Source of the DNA: Dipetalonema caudispina
Taxonomy: Eukaryota; Nematoda; Chromadorea; Rhabditida; Onchocercidae
Length of the DNA: 58,095 bases
Assembly (NCBI GenBank): GCA_013365325.1
Contig: JABVXV010000366.1
Coordinates: forward strand, 1-58,095
Reading direction: 5' to 3'
Shown one piece after another: positions 10,501-21,605 of the stretch; the first letter of the stretch is position 1; each line of letters begins with the position of its first letter. The position numbers and the translations under genes are program-made. The notes beneath the pieces are model-generated. The model did not search any database. It worked only from the letters and a program-made list of their open reading frames with translations, and had not been told where the DNA came from.

Positions 10501-13112
10501 CCTGCTCCTTAGAATTCAAGTTTTCGGAAAGCAACTTCTTATCACTTTTACGACTGTTAAGAGTACGTGTAAGTTCCGCAATACGCTTCTTACGTTGCTT
10601 GTACTTTTCCGATATAGCGCTCCGCCGTCGTTTTTCTTCTTCTTGCTCCATATTCAACTTGAAGATTTTGTCATGACAAAATGAACATTTAGCATCAATT
10701 TCACCTGAATTCAGCACTTATAATAATCTCTATTTAATATGAGATAATTAAGAACCAAAGGATGATGTACTTATTCAAGTATTGTATCATTCGGTTATTC
10801 GACACTGACCAATTTGTCCCTCCAAATCCGCGGTATCCAATCTCATTTCTTCCAAAACTTTTTCAAGATTCTTCAAGTGATCAGCTTCATCCGCAACAGA
10901 TTTCTAAACACGAAACAACTCGGTTTAAAGAACTATACAATACAAATCACCATAACTCTAATTCTTTTATCTGATGCATAAGCAATTATCGATAACAGCT
11001 CGCAATATCGTCTCTCTATATACCTTGAATAGCTTTGAGAACAGAATTATGTCACTCACCCTAATCAAATGGCTTTTACTCATTTCAAACTATTAAACCT
11101 ACTGTCAATAATTCATAGTCTGAAGACTTTCGATACACTATTCATCTCATAAATTCGTTACATTAAATCAAAAGTTTTTAAGCTTGCTGTTACCAAATTA
11201 AAAATATTAAATATCAAAGTTATATTAAAGAATATTGAAATTTAATAGACGAACCACTAAAGTTAAACGGTCGATTGATTCTTGTACCTTCGAACAAAAC
11301 TTTTTCTGATAATTTTGCAACTTTAAGGCAACTGAAAGTTATTTAAGATTAATATCGTATGAGGGAAAATAAAACTAAATTCTTCCGCAATAACAATTTT
11401 CTCAACAAATTATTTCATTACCGCAGGAAAAATTTGGTGAAGTCAAATTGCATTCTAGAAATTTCTGGGCTTCTCTTTCCATCGAATGAAATTTTTCCAG
11501 ATCATCTCGAGCAGTATTTTCAGCGGTAAGCAAGCAATGTTGAGCTAGAAGTACTTGCTGCTGTTATTACAAACATTTCTACGCTAATGCCCAATGTTTA
11601 TACTAAATAAATCTGTATTAATATTTATGCTAAAGAAATCTATATTCATAATTTAATAAAGGAAATAAAGTAAAATTCGTAATAACAAAGATTGAGTGTA
11701 ATGGCAGTAAAATGAAACATCTCGAAACCTCAGTGTTATTTCTCTCCACATAACCTTATGCCACTGACTACATAGCACTGGCCATTGAATACACACTAGT
11801 ACATACCACCCATGATTTTATTCTTTATTCATAATCTCATATGAATCTTTATTCATCACTCATGTTCTTATTATTTATAGTCACAGCATTTTGACAGTAT
11901 GCTCATCAGATCTACAAAGCTGTAGGGTAAATACTGCATAAGCAGTTTGATCCAATATCTGCCTGATTCGGCATTCCAACACTGTAATATTCATTTGTTA
12001 CCTGCAATTTGAAATTTCCGCAATACAAATCGAAATATTCCTATTACAGTATGCTCGTCGTATAGACTTATTTAAAGGTTACTACATTAATCAACTGGAT
12101 ATGAATATATCCAAGTAAAATAGTCTACAAAAAAATACAGTGGTTTTTATCCTATCAAGCTATCTTCATATTCTTTAGCTCTGGAACTTCATCCAATCTA
12201 GTCGTGGGTAAAAAAAAAAAAAAAAAGAAAAAAAAAAAACATACCAGTGTCAAGAACGTGGATCGATTAAGTTCTAAATGATCCGAATCACCTTTATGAT
12301 TAAAAGCTAAATATGCTGTGTAATATAACCGCAAATATGGAATAACATTTCCAAGATGCACAATATTAGGATACGAATAGAATACTTTTCCATGTGAAGT
12401 TTCAGAACAATTCCTAAGCTATATTTTTGCCAAACAGAAATTCTTAAAGAAATTCAGAAACTCTACTAACCATGATTGATACCATCTATAACTTGCTGTT
12501 GCACGCGTTTGAATTCTTCAATTTTCTCGCCTTGTAAGTTAGTACTAAAAAGTCAATAAAACAAGTAAGATTACAATGATCTGGAAAGGATGTAAAAAAA
12601 AGGTTTATGAGTACACTTGCATTTGAAAAACGAACCTTTGAACAAGTTCATTGGTCTTCTCATCTAGCAGCCGTAACTCTTTTTCCGTTTGTTCCGTGTT
12701 TTTCTGCACTGACGATAACTGCTGTTGTTTAGTTGCAAGATTTTCCCTCATAAGCTTTAGAAGTTTGTCCTGAGACAATTTGAACAATAACAGTTAGATC
12801 AAAACAGTAAGAAAAAAGAAGAAATGAAAAATATTTTTCTCCCAATCTAGCTTATAAATTAAAAAAGAGATAAATTCTTAGTACAACAATGCAAAACATA
12901 CGTCATGCAAGACTCTATGAGAATACATCGATAGCAAATCGTAGATTTTTTATCATGAAACGTACGAATGCTTTTTTATCACATAATCGCTATCATTTTT
13001 ATATGCAAATGAAGGGAAAACTAACATGTATGTCAAGATCTACTTCAATATCAGCCATTTCTTGATCATACTGTTCGCAAAGTTTCTTCAGCGAATTGTT
13101 GGATGGCTTCAT
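7534..13112 (-). CDS. Long coiled-coil protein with C-terminal AT-hook, about 751 aa, 19 exons
   Basis: Exons on the minus strand: 13112-13026, 12769-12636, 12544-12471, 11544-11422, 11331-11255, 11089-11060, 10903-10810, 10704-10496, 10320-10171, 9914-9834, 9720-9565, 9343-9212, 9172-8903, 8631-8506, 8393-8291, 8202-8040, 7950-7867, 7779-7704, 7620-7534. Every join is GT..AG and the total is 752 codons with one terminal stop. Residues about 5-450 are heptad-like, rich in E/K/Q/L and nearly free of proline. The tail (about 540-751) is charged and probably disordered. Residues 714-723 (KKRGRPKGKK) are an AT-hook core RGRP, which in known proteins binds the minor groove of AT-rich DNA. Start: first ATG after an in-frame TGA (MKPSNNSLKK). 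This architecture suggests a chromosome-associated or nuclear scaffold protein, but I do not recognise the family. The join across the 926-base intron (12470-11545) is the least certain, because coding-like segments lie inside it. Confidence 0.8.
7867..7950 (-). CDS. 84-base exon in the disordered tail of the coiled-coil gene
   Basis: Acceptor GTTTTTCCAG, donor CAGAA|GTATCT, entered and left in phase 2. It encodes a Ser/Thr-rich piece containing LFDSDVSAS and STPLLQK just before the AT-hook exon. Its GC content is well above the flanking introns (89 and 87 bases). Because 84 is divisible by three it could be constitutive or a cassette exon. Confidence 0.6.
11060..11089 (-). CDS. 30-base microexon of the coiled-coil gene
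   Basis: Encodes FEMSKSHLIR in phase 0 on both sides, between an acceptor TTTAATAG and the consensus donor AGG|GTGAGT. Being a multiple of three, it can be kept or skipped without changing the frame, so it may be a cassette exon. It is included in the 19-exon model. Confidence 0.5.
11912..12040 (-). CDS. Two overlapping coding-like exon candidates in the same intron
   Basis: Reading A: exon 12001-11912 after acceptor TTCAAATTGCAG, phase 0, 29 codons plus TAG (VTNEYYSVGMPNQADIGSN then CLCSIYPTAL). It joins in frame to the donor at 12245 and would make an alternative C terminus. Reading B: the same CAG|GTAACA is used as a donor, ending a 39-base exon 12040-12002 (EYFDLYCGNFKLQ) that is phase 0 on both sides and could lead into an extended exon at about 11559 (QQVLLAQHC...). 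The two readings exclude each other on one transcript. Confidence 0.3.
   Translation of the reverse strand, partial: EYFDLYCGNFKLQVTNEYYSVGMPNQADIGSNCLCSIYPTAL
12245..12418 (-). CDS. Coding-like segment inside the largest intron of the coiled-coil gene
   Basis: Open for 58 codons from an acceptor-like AAAATATAG to a good donor ACACTG|GTATGT (phase 0 in, phase 0 out). The translation is balanced and not coiled-coil (contains HLGNVIPYLRLYYTAYLAF and HKGDSDHLELNRSTFLTL), with no in-frame ATG, so it would need an upstream exon. It may be an extra exon of the host gene, an alternative exon, or part of a second gene in the same place. Entry from exon 12544-12471 (phase 1) does not fit this acceptor; a later start at 12384 after GGAAAAG would fit but is a weak acceptor. 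Confidence 0.4.
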
Positions 13113-13303
13113 TGTCGCTTCCACTTCAACCTCAAACTCAACTTCAACTTCAAAGCCATAAAATGGTCAGGAAAAAAAAGGTCCCGGAAATCACTGCCTC
13201 ATATTTTAATTGCTACTTTTCAGAAGTGACTCTTTTTAATCCCTTGGTGATGTTTTAATGATTTGAATTCAATGACTTTATGTTTAGTAGCAGAGTTAGT
13301 TAT

Positions 13304-13712
13304 TCATAATTTTTCGAAAAAATCAATAATATGTGAATCATTCCATCGATCTAATCCTTTATTAGTTAAGCCATCGAGGGCACTGACAAAATATATTTCA
13401 AACGGTTTCTTAGAACTTTTAATTAAAATTAACTTCTTGCATATAATTTACGAATTGTCGAATTATTTGAAAAAAATTTCGATGGAAAATATTAGACAAG
13501 AAAAAAACTTAGAAATAATTGCTACTCAGTTACCTTTTTCTTACTTTCCATCGTATAATTCCTGTATGCTTTCAATATCCACCCAACGATTATCGTAGCA
13601 ATTCGAATTAACTGTACCAAATTTTAACTAGATTTTAAAAGTTTAAATTTACTTTAAAATCACCAAGGAAGATAAATGTGATTGCAAATAAGATATTGAC
13701 AGTGCAAAGCAT
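13304..13712 (-). CDS. Predicted small secreted protein, 64 aa, three exons
   Basis: Exons 13712-13664, 13611-13545 and 13382-13304 (TGA) join through GT..AG introns of 52 and 162 bases to 65 codons exactly. The N terminus MLCTVNILFAITFIFLV is a typical hydrophobic signal peptide. The mature part of about 45 residues (NSNCYDNRWVDIESIQELY..., ending SHIIDFFEKL) is acidic and has a single cysteine, so no disulfide scaffold is implied. No dibasic cleavage pattern was seen. The family is not recognised. The stop lies 191 bases upstream of the start of the coiled-coil gene on the same strand, the spacing of a nematode operon, though no clear trans-splice acceptor (TTTCAG) is visible between them. 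The large plus-strand open frame over this locus is its shadow. Confidence 0.6.
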
Positions 13713-15313
13713 CAAGAAAAAAGACTGATCCTTTTCCACGAATTATTTTAGTTGAAATTTATGGTTTGAAACTTTTAAACCGCTGACTGCATTTGATTTC
13801 CTTTGAATTCAGGTGCCTAATTGAAAATTTACAAAATCCTAAAAAAAATTTAAAAAGACAAAAAATAGCATGTGAATTACATTTCCAATACAAATTGTTA
13901 CGTTATACTCAAGAAAATAAGGTACGAATTTGAACACATAAGAATGCTACAAGATGGTTACAATGTTAAAATCTATATTAACAAAATTTTAAAATTTTAA
14001 ATTCGCTTAAAAAAAAGTTTGAATTTTCAAAAAAAAAAAGGAAAAAAAGAACTGAAATGAAGACAAAAGTAAGTGATGATAAATTGAAATGGATTTACAA
14101 ATATTGCAATAAACAATGAGTTCACAGAAATTTTTTAAAATACTCCAACTTTTTCTACCTATATTTTCAAGTTTAACTATTGAAATGAATAATTTCACAT
14201 TTGCTAAATAAAAGATTTTGCTGTAAATAAATATAAATTTAAAAATATATAAATATAAAACGATAAATTTCTAGCATTTTGAAATGTCTATATCAAACAT
14301 TTGATCTCAACGATATGATCGATATATGCAATTACCAAAATTTACATGCCGAACTTTTTGCCACATATTTCATATTATATATTTTTTTGGGCTAAATAAA
14401 CAGAAACTAACGTATGGAATGTACGAAAATTCTTAATTGAACTAATCTAAGCTAAGTTTTACCTAAACAATCTGTCATCTATCAGAATGTCTTTTATACA
14501 ATATATTTTTTCACTTTCCATTAAATAATTCACTTCTTCCTACTCAAATCATTTATTTTCATCCAAATAATTAATCCAAAAATCTATCCCTAAAAAAAAA
14601 AAAAAAAAAAATTTTACCCAAACATTACCTTCTCTCAGCTATGCAAACATTTCATACATTTCATCTCCTCCATAATTTAGCCTAAAATTTCTTTCATGCA
14701 TTTTCTAGATCATTCTCTAAAATTCCGGAAATTGGCGTCTGTCCAACAGATATGATAATCAGAAAAAGTTATTCTTTTTTTTCTGGAAATATTTTCCGGG
14801 AAAAGATATTATTTCGATCGAATTCCTTCCTTCGTTATTTGCACCTTTGAAATTAACGTGAGATACCATTTCCAGAATGTTGCCGGATTCGATTCTTTTG
14901 CTTTGTAACATCGCAATAGTGAAGTATATAATTATTGATTTTTTTGACAATGATTCAAAATCATTTTACTAAAATGTAATTAATAGCCATATATATTAAG
15001 TTAATTAGCAAGTATTATTAATAGTTCAGTAAAAGAATAAAAGTAAATATGGAAGTACTGTTATTAGTTCAATAAAGCAATAAAAGTTATTTAGAAAATA
15101 CGGTTATTAGCTCAATAAAAAATAAGAGTAATGAAAAAGGTATGATAAGTATTGGGATAGAATAATTCATTAATTTAAATGAATTTAAAATAATTCTAAA
15201 CATTTGAAAAAGAAAAGATACGTTTCTAAACAGTTAAGAAATGATAAATGTAATTATTTGATTAAATATATTTAAATATTTTTTATTGATTAAAAAAGAA
15301 TACGTTTAATTCA
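13713..15313. other. AT-rich flank with one coding-like island at about 14700-14905 (-)
   Basis: Mostly homopolymer-rich. On the minus strand about 14905-14771 is open (MLQSKRIESGNILEMVSH...) and a second piece, about 14738-14697, reads TPISGILENDLENA then stop after an acceptor-like GTTGGACAG. The two are phase-compatible through donors ATG|GTATCT or CAC|GTTAAT. No upstream exon was found, so this stays a candidate only. Confidence 0.25.
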
Positions 15314-15349
15314 TACGTACGTACATGCATGCATGCATGTACGTACGTA
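15314..15349. repeat. Perfect 36-base palindrome (TACGTAC.../GCATGC core)
   Basis: Positions 15314-15349 read the same on both strands: TACGTACGTACATGCATG followed by its exact complement. It can fold into an 18-base-pair hairpin with no loop mismatch and sits just before an (AC)n run at 15359-15391. Confidence 0.95.
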
Positions 15350-15357
15350 AACATGCA

Positions 15358-15358
<1 letters not shown>

Positions 15359-15391
<33 letters not shown>
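15359..15391. repeat. (AC)n microsatellite
   Basis: Uninterrupted AC dinucleotide repeat right after the palindrome. Confidence 0.95.
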
Positions 15392-15399
<8 letters not shown>

Positions 15400-18300
15400 T
15401 TCAATATATACGTACCAGTGAGAAATTTCTTGTATTGAATTGTTTTTTTTTTTTTTTTTTTGATATTTTTCAATTTACATATTTTGTATAAGATCAGATA
15501 TTTCATTTATTTAATCAGGTGTTTATGATATTTAATATTTATCAACTCTATCATTTTATCGTAATAATCGTTTTATTAGATGTTTATCATTCTTTCAACA
15601 AATTTTTTATCAATTTTTTTTTTTTTTTTTTTTTCAAATAATATCTTTATACATTTACTATATTGTAATTAATTATTAATCATAGATTCGTTAATTTAAC
15701 TTTTTTGTTCGAGTATCTAATTGTGTACAGCAATTGCAAAAAAAAGAACAATCAAATCTAATCTATCTGAGAATTTGAATTGCTTCAAAATAATACTTAT
15801 TCTTTAGCAGTTCTTATTTAACTATCACTAATGTTCACAATAACCTATTTCATCTGAAACTAAAATTCATCATAATTTCATTAAATTTCCTTCCTTAAAT
15901 GCTCATTTCATTAATTTGATGAAAATTTCACAATGATATCAAACTTGGAAAATGTATAGAATGAAATATTTCAACCATTTGCAGAAATAAAAAATAAAAA
16001 ATTGAGCAGTCGATAATTAATCTTTGAAAATTTTTTAAATGTTCGAAAATCATTTTTCATAACTAAACAAATTAATAGTAGAGCACACTTTATGTAATAA
16101 TATAATGATATGTAATTGAAATTATTATTATAAGATATTTTAATCAGTTAAAAAGTTTACTATGGAATTTTCTTCATCAGATAGCTCATTGAAATTGTTA
16201 TGTTATGTGCTAAAACTTTGAAAATTATAAAATTTTGAAAATTATAAAGCAATAAATTAATTATAATCGATATACGTATTGAATATTTGATAAAGATGTG
16301 GATCGATTTTTTAAGATATATTGTGTTTGTTATAATCTTGAATGCAAAAATTCACTATCATCTGATTAGGATAATAATTCTAACAAATAAAATTTAAGTG
16401 ATAAAGAAATAGAGTGAAAGTGATTATTATAAAATGTACTGAAAATAAAAAATCTTAAATGTTAATAATTTGTTATTTAATTCTAAAATCATTTTAGCCA
16501 ATTATCGTTTTTGATAGTTATGTTTGTTAATTGAAGGAATAGAATTAAATGAAATAATTATACCATCCAATAGACTTTTTTCTTCATTAAATCGTTTATT
16601 TATATCTGAAAAACTGCATAAATAAAAATTTCTGCATTAAAATTATTTAATTAAAGCAATAATTTGCAGTAAAAAAGAAAAGTGAGTGTCAAATTAGTGA
16701 TTAATTAATTTCGATAATAGTTGAGACATTGAACAGGGAGAAAACTCAATAATATAATATCTATAATTCAGGGAACACAAATGCATATTGTATTTTAAGC
16801 TGATCACTTTAAGACGTAATCATTATTAAAATATTTCCATGGATCATATTAACGATATTTAACAGATCTTTGTTGCTTAATATGATCAATCGATATGAGG
16901 CCCATTTTTAAAGTTTAAAATTATAATGAAAATAAAATCAAAATTAAATGTATGAATGAATTTTATTCTTTTTTTTTTTTAAATTTTTGCTTTATATAAA
17001 TTTCTTCTTTCTTTTTTTTGCGTTCAGATCTATTTTGTAATGATTTCTCCATCATTGTATAAGGGAAAAGTTTTTAAAATAAAGCATTTATTCTTCTTCT
17101 AATAGATGCTTTTTTTTTCACTTTTTTTTTAAAAAAAAAATTTTTCTTAATTTTATTAATATCACAATCAATAAAATTTTATTTCCCACTATGCAAAAAA
17201 TTTTACAAGTGATATTCTGTTATAGTTATTTATAGTTTTGTTATTAAATTTTTAATTATCTGCTTCGCCTAAATTTATCAAATTTCTAATTTTTTGAGTA
17301 AGAAAATTTTGAGAGACTTAAATGGCACATATGTTCATCATTTGAATAAATTCATTTCAAGTTATTAAGCATAAATAAGATTATATTCAATTTATCTCTT
17401 AAAATCACTTGTAATATTTTTGCATAAACTTCAATTAAAATTTGGAAATTTATCGAACAAAATAATATTGTTTGATATGGCATAATTCATAGATGAGAAG
17501 AAGTCCAATGAGGGATTTTATATTCATTGTTATTATAAGCTGAACAAAAGCATATTCCAATAATATTATACTAAATATTTCTAGTATTTAATCCAATTCT
17601 GTTTAATTAATATTAAAATTCCTGATAAATGTTATCTGTATTAAGCAATATTAATAATTTTATCAACAAAATGTAAGAAGCAATTTTGAAAAAATTGTAA
17701 ATGAGCAGTTTCATTCCATATTAACAGTAATTTATTGAGTTTGCACAATTAAATTGATATTCGTATTCAATTATTATATAACAAATCATTTAAGTAAAAT
17801 TCGAAATAACTTTTTATTTGAAAAAGGGAAGATACATTTTATTTGTAATTGTTTCAAAATAAAAATAAGAATTATTAGGATACAATTATGTATTTATGTA
17901 TACCACAAAGAAATTTCCTCATATTGAACTTTTATATAAGTGAACTTTTGAAAGAAACTTCTCCTAGAAAGCATTTTCTTAACCGTTGAAAGAGGAGAAG
18001 GGTGAAAGAGGATAATTTGCATAAATTCATTTCAACAATGATTTACTAGTTTGTAATGTCTAAATATTAAACATAACTCAAAGATTCGATATAGTTTAGT
18101 AAAAATTTTTCAGAAAAAAAAATCTTACAAATTCAATTTTTTCACTTTTTTTTTGAAACTCGAATATTATATCCGATAAATATAAAAAAATATCGAAAGC
18201 AATTATATGAAAAATACGATTTGTTAATAAATAACAAAAGTTTAAATTCGACAAGCTCTTTTTCTGTTGAAATGTTTCCACAACAATTTTAATCTGTTTT

Positions 18301-20624
18301 TTTTTTTTTTTTGACGAAAAATTCAAAATTAATCCAAATCAAAATAAATTCTTTATTTCTGAATAGTATGTATTGTCGAATATTTAAATTACATTGAAAT
18401 ATATTGTCATCACAAATGCACTGATTTGTTGCATTGAAAATTAACAGTGTATTGAAGTGAAATTTCTTCTGACTAAAAACTAATCATTTTTTTTTCACAA
18501 AAAGTAGAAATTATAATTTGCATAACTATTATAATAATTTAATCCATATATGATTCGTAAAAATTTTGCTCATTTATTGCTGCCATATAACTGAAAAATT
18601 TGGCAGAAAAAGAGAAAATACGGAATTTTTATTAAATTTATTATTTTAGAAAATATATTAAATCGTTTGAATTAGTAGCAATTAAATTATTTTAAAAAAA
18701 AAAAATTATATTAAATACACTATTTTGGAAGAAGTATTACATCGTTTAGATCAATAGCAAATAAATTACTTAAAAAAAATTCTATTAAATATATTAATTT
18801 ATAAAATGCATACTAGATTACTTGGTAATTTCATTCCAAAATTGAACTTGAAGGTTTAAATTTGTTAAAATTGCTTAAATAATTGATATTTTAGTTATAT
18901 TGTCCATTCAATTGCCAATAGTTAATTATCTTCTGTAATTTAATTCAAATGTATGAAACTGCATCATACCAAATCTATATAACTGCTTCAATGTAGAAAA
19001 ATTTTTAAAATTTAATTTAATTTTGAATGTCTTTTGTTATAAGTTTAAGTATCGCTAATTAGAAATTTGAACTTAATCAAATAAACAATTCAAGTTATCT
19101 AAGAACTTTCCCTATATCTTATCTATGATAATGAAAATTTTTCCGTTCATTTATAAATTTTTAATTTATATGCAATAGTTTCCATGAATTATTTTAAATA
19201 ATATATTATCAATGACAGATATTAGAAATAAAAAATTTATTAGAATTTTCAAAGTAATTGTAAGAACATTTCAAAATTTATATATCATTTTAAAATTAAA
19301 TATTTGAAAAAGATTTTTAAAATATTCCATCGTTTTATATTACTTCCAAATTTTGCATTTTATTCTCTACCAAATATCATAATATCACTGTAATATAAAT
19401 CAAAAATAATACATTCCAAATAATTATGCATTTCTAATGTATCTAAAAATTTTTTTTCACAATATTGAATAATAAATTAAGAATAAAAAAAAATTTTTGC
19501 TATATAAAAAATAATTTAATGTCCTATAATAATTTTAATTAAGTCACGCAGTTGTAACAAATGGATTTCGTGTAATTTCTTTTTTTTTTTTTCATAATTT
19601 TCTTTTTCATTTTTCCCTCTCTTTTGACGATATTTTTTTAAACTCTTTTAAGTTTCGCATTTCAATAGATTTCATTTTTTTGATTCAAAATGGCTCTATC
19701 GTTCATCTATCAACAACAGTTAAATGAATCATAAATTTAATTGATAGTTCTAAAATGGTGAACAAAAATCTTTGTAACACGCACACACGCACAACACACG
19801 TACGCGAATGCATACGTATGTAAGCGTATATACACGTGCTACTTTCCAAATTTGTGATATAATGTTTTGATTAAAATTATAATTAAATAAAAAGTGAAGA
19901 ACTTTCGCCATATTTTCCGCATATGGAATTGTGCAATTATTCAGGTTTAAAATTTTAATTCGTTCTAAAAATATTCTTAGCTAATCGATATTTTAAAAAA
20001 GAAAAAAATAATTACATGCTAAAAATTGGGTAATAATTAGGAATTTAAAACAACGGTTAAATGAAGCGAAATAAAGAAATTATTCATTTGTATAATATAC
20101 AATTACATGAAATGATCCAATTTTTTTTATTCGACGAAAGAAATAGAATGAATATTTGAATAATGGGAAGAAATAAATTCAATCCTACTCATTTTATTTC
20201 AATTATTAAATTAATTCTTTTTCTGCTCTTTAATTCTTAGCGTTCCTTAATATTTTTATATTTATGAAATGATATATGACTTCTTTGATTAAATTCCCAT
20301 CAGTACTTTCGCTTTCATATTAAATTTCAAACCTTACTTATTGATTGATAAGATCGAAATTTTTAAATGCATTAACATTCCAAAATTTAATAAAAAGATA
20401 AAATTAATAATTCTTACAGAAGGATGAAAAAGACTGAGTTCTTCGGAAATTTTCCTGTTGTTTCATCCCGAGATTTGCTGAAATTTATCATATGTAGCAT
20501 TGAAATAAACATCCTTGGTACACTGTAAATAAAACGGACCAGAAAGGAAATATAGAAGAATGATAGAATTGATAAAATTTTAGATTCAAACTTGCTTTAA
20601 AACATCTCTTTCTTATTTTTTTCG
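15392..20624. other. Gene desert, nothing recognised
   Basis: Very AT-rich with long A/T runs. Both strands lack codon-balanced open frames with splice borders. A CA/CG-rich low-complexity patch lies at about 19778-19845 (ACACGCACACACG..., TACGCGAATGCATACG). Confidence 0.55.
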
Positions 20625-21130
20625 TACCATTACTTGTTATCCGGTTAAATGACATATAATTCGTACTGTCCATTATCCGGTTTTCTGATACATATATCCA
20701 TATTATTCGTTATCCGGTTATATCATGTAATCATTCCGGTTATTTTCTTCTTTTTCCCCTTGTATTATTCAAAATTGTTCCTTTCAACATGATAAACTAT
20801 TTCCTTTTTTCAAAGTTCCATATCGCTTTGGTTAAATGATACATACTATTCATTATCCGATTTAATGATACGTACATGCATGCTATTTATTATCCGGTCA
20901 ACCATTCCAGTTATTTCCTTCTTTATCCTTCTATTCAAAATGATACATTTCAACTCGATACAGTACAATTTCTTTTCAATGTTTCATACCGCAATTTGTT
21001 ATCCGGTTTAATGGTACATACATCCATATTATTCATTCATTATCCGGTCCTATCGTAAAATCATTTTAGTTATTTCTTTCGTTTTACCCTTCTATTCAAA
21101 ATGGTAAATTTCAATATGCGATATATCACT
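20625..21130. repeat. Degenerate tandem repeat, about 165-base unit, roughly three copies
   Basis: The block ATTCAAAAT...TTTCAA recurs at about 20766, 20933 and 21094 (spacing 167 and 161). Each copy also carries TTATCCGGTT with ATGATACATA beside it, and a TTCC/TTCTT-rich segment. Copies have drifted. The TTATCCGG motif recurs about seven times. Confidence 0.75.
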
Positions 21131-21387
21131 TTCACAATTTAACAAAAAATTATTTGAAATAAAAAATTATTTTTTTTATTGTAGTTTAGGGATTTCATTA
21201 ATATGATATCAATCAGTATTTTTAATTTTTTCATAATATAATCTAACTTCATCTGTTTTTTTTTTTTGTTTGTTTTTTTGTTTTTCTTTTTTACCCTCCC
21301 TCATATTTCTTTCTAGTTTTTTTATATTTCTTACGACAAAAATCACTTGAAATGATTAATTTCATTCATTTTACAACAACTATAGAC

Positions 21388-21480
21388 ATGTCATCAAGAC
21401 ATTCCATACATTCCAGATATTTGTATCGGAAAAGAGATTTGATGCTTCGGGTTCCGTTCAAAGTGTTTCTTCCGTTATAA
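21388..21480 (+). other. Codon-balanced island, possible exon
   Basis: About 95 bases of mixed composition in the desert. From an acceptor-like CAACTATAG the frame ATG TCA TCA AGA... runs 30 codons to TAA (MSSRHSIHSR..., basic). A second frame is also open, so the coding sense is not settled. No partner exon was found. Confidence 0.2.
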
Positions 21481-21569
21481 CTATTGCTGGAAAATTATAA
21501 TATTACGGTGACGTATTCAATGATCACCAACAACAGGTTTAGGTATATGTTGTATAAGGATATTTGGAT

Positions 21570-21605
21570 ATGTGTGTGTGTGTGTATGTGTGTGTGTGTG
21601 TGTGT
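21570..21605. repeat. (GT)n microsatellite
   Basis: GT dinucleotide run with one TATG interruption. Confidence 0.9.

Noticed and set aside
11890..12060. Plus-strand exon pair suggested by two ACAGTATGCTC(A/G)TC motifs
   Set aside because: The two hits are short, no continuing plus-strand frame exists, and the same bases are better explained by minus-strand coding-like segments.
13263..13598. 111-codon plus-strand open frame
   Set aside because: Antisense shadow of the small secreted-peptide gene, whose minus-strand exons have matching splice borders and phases.
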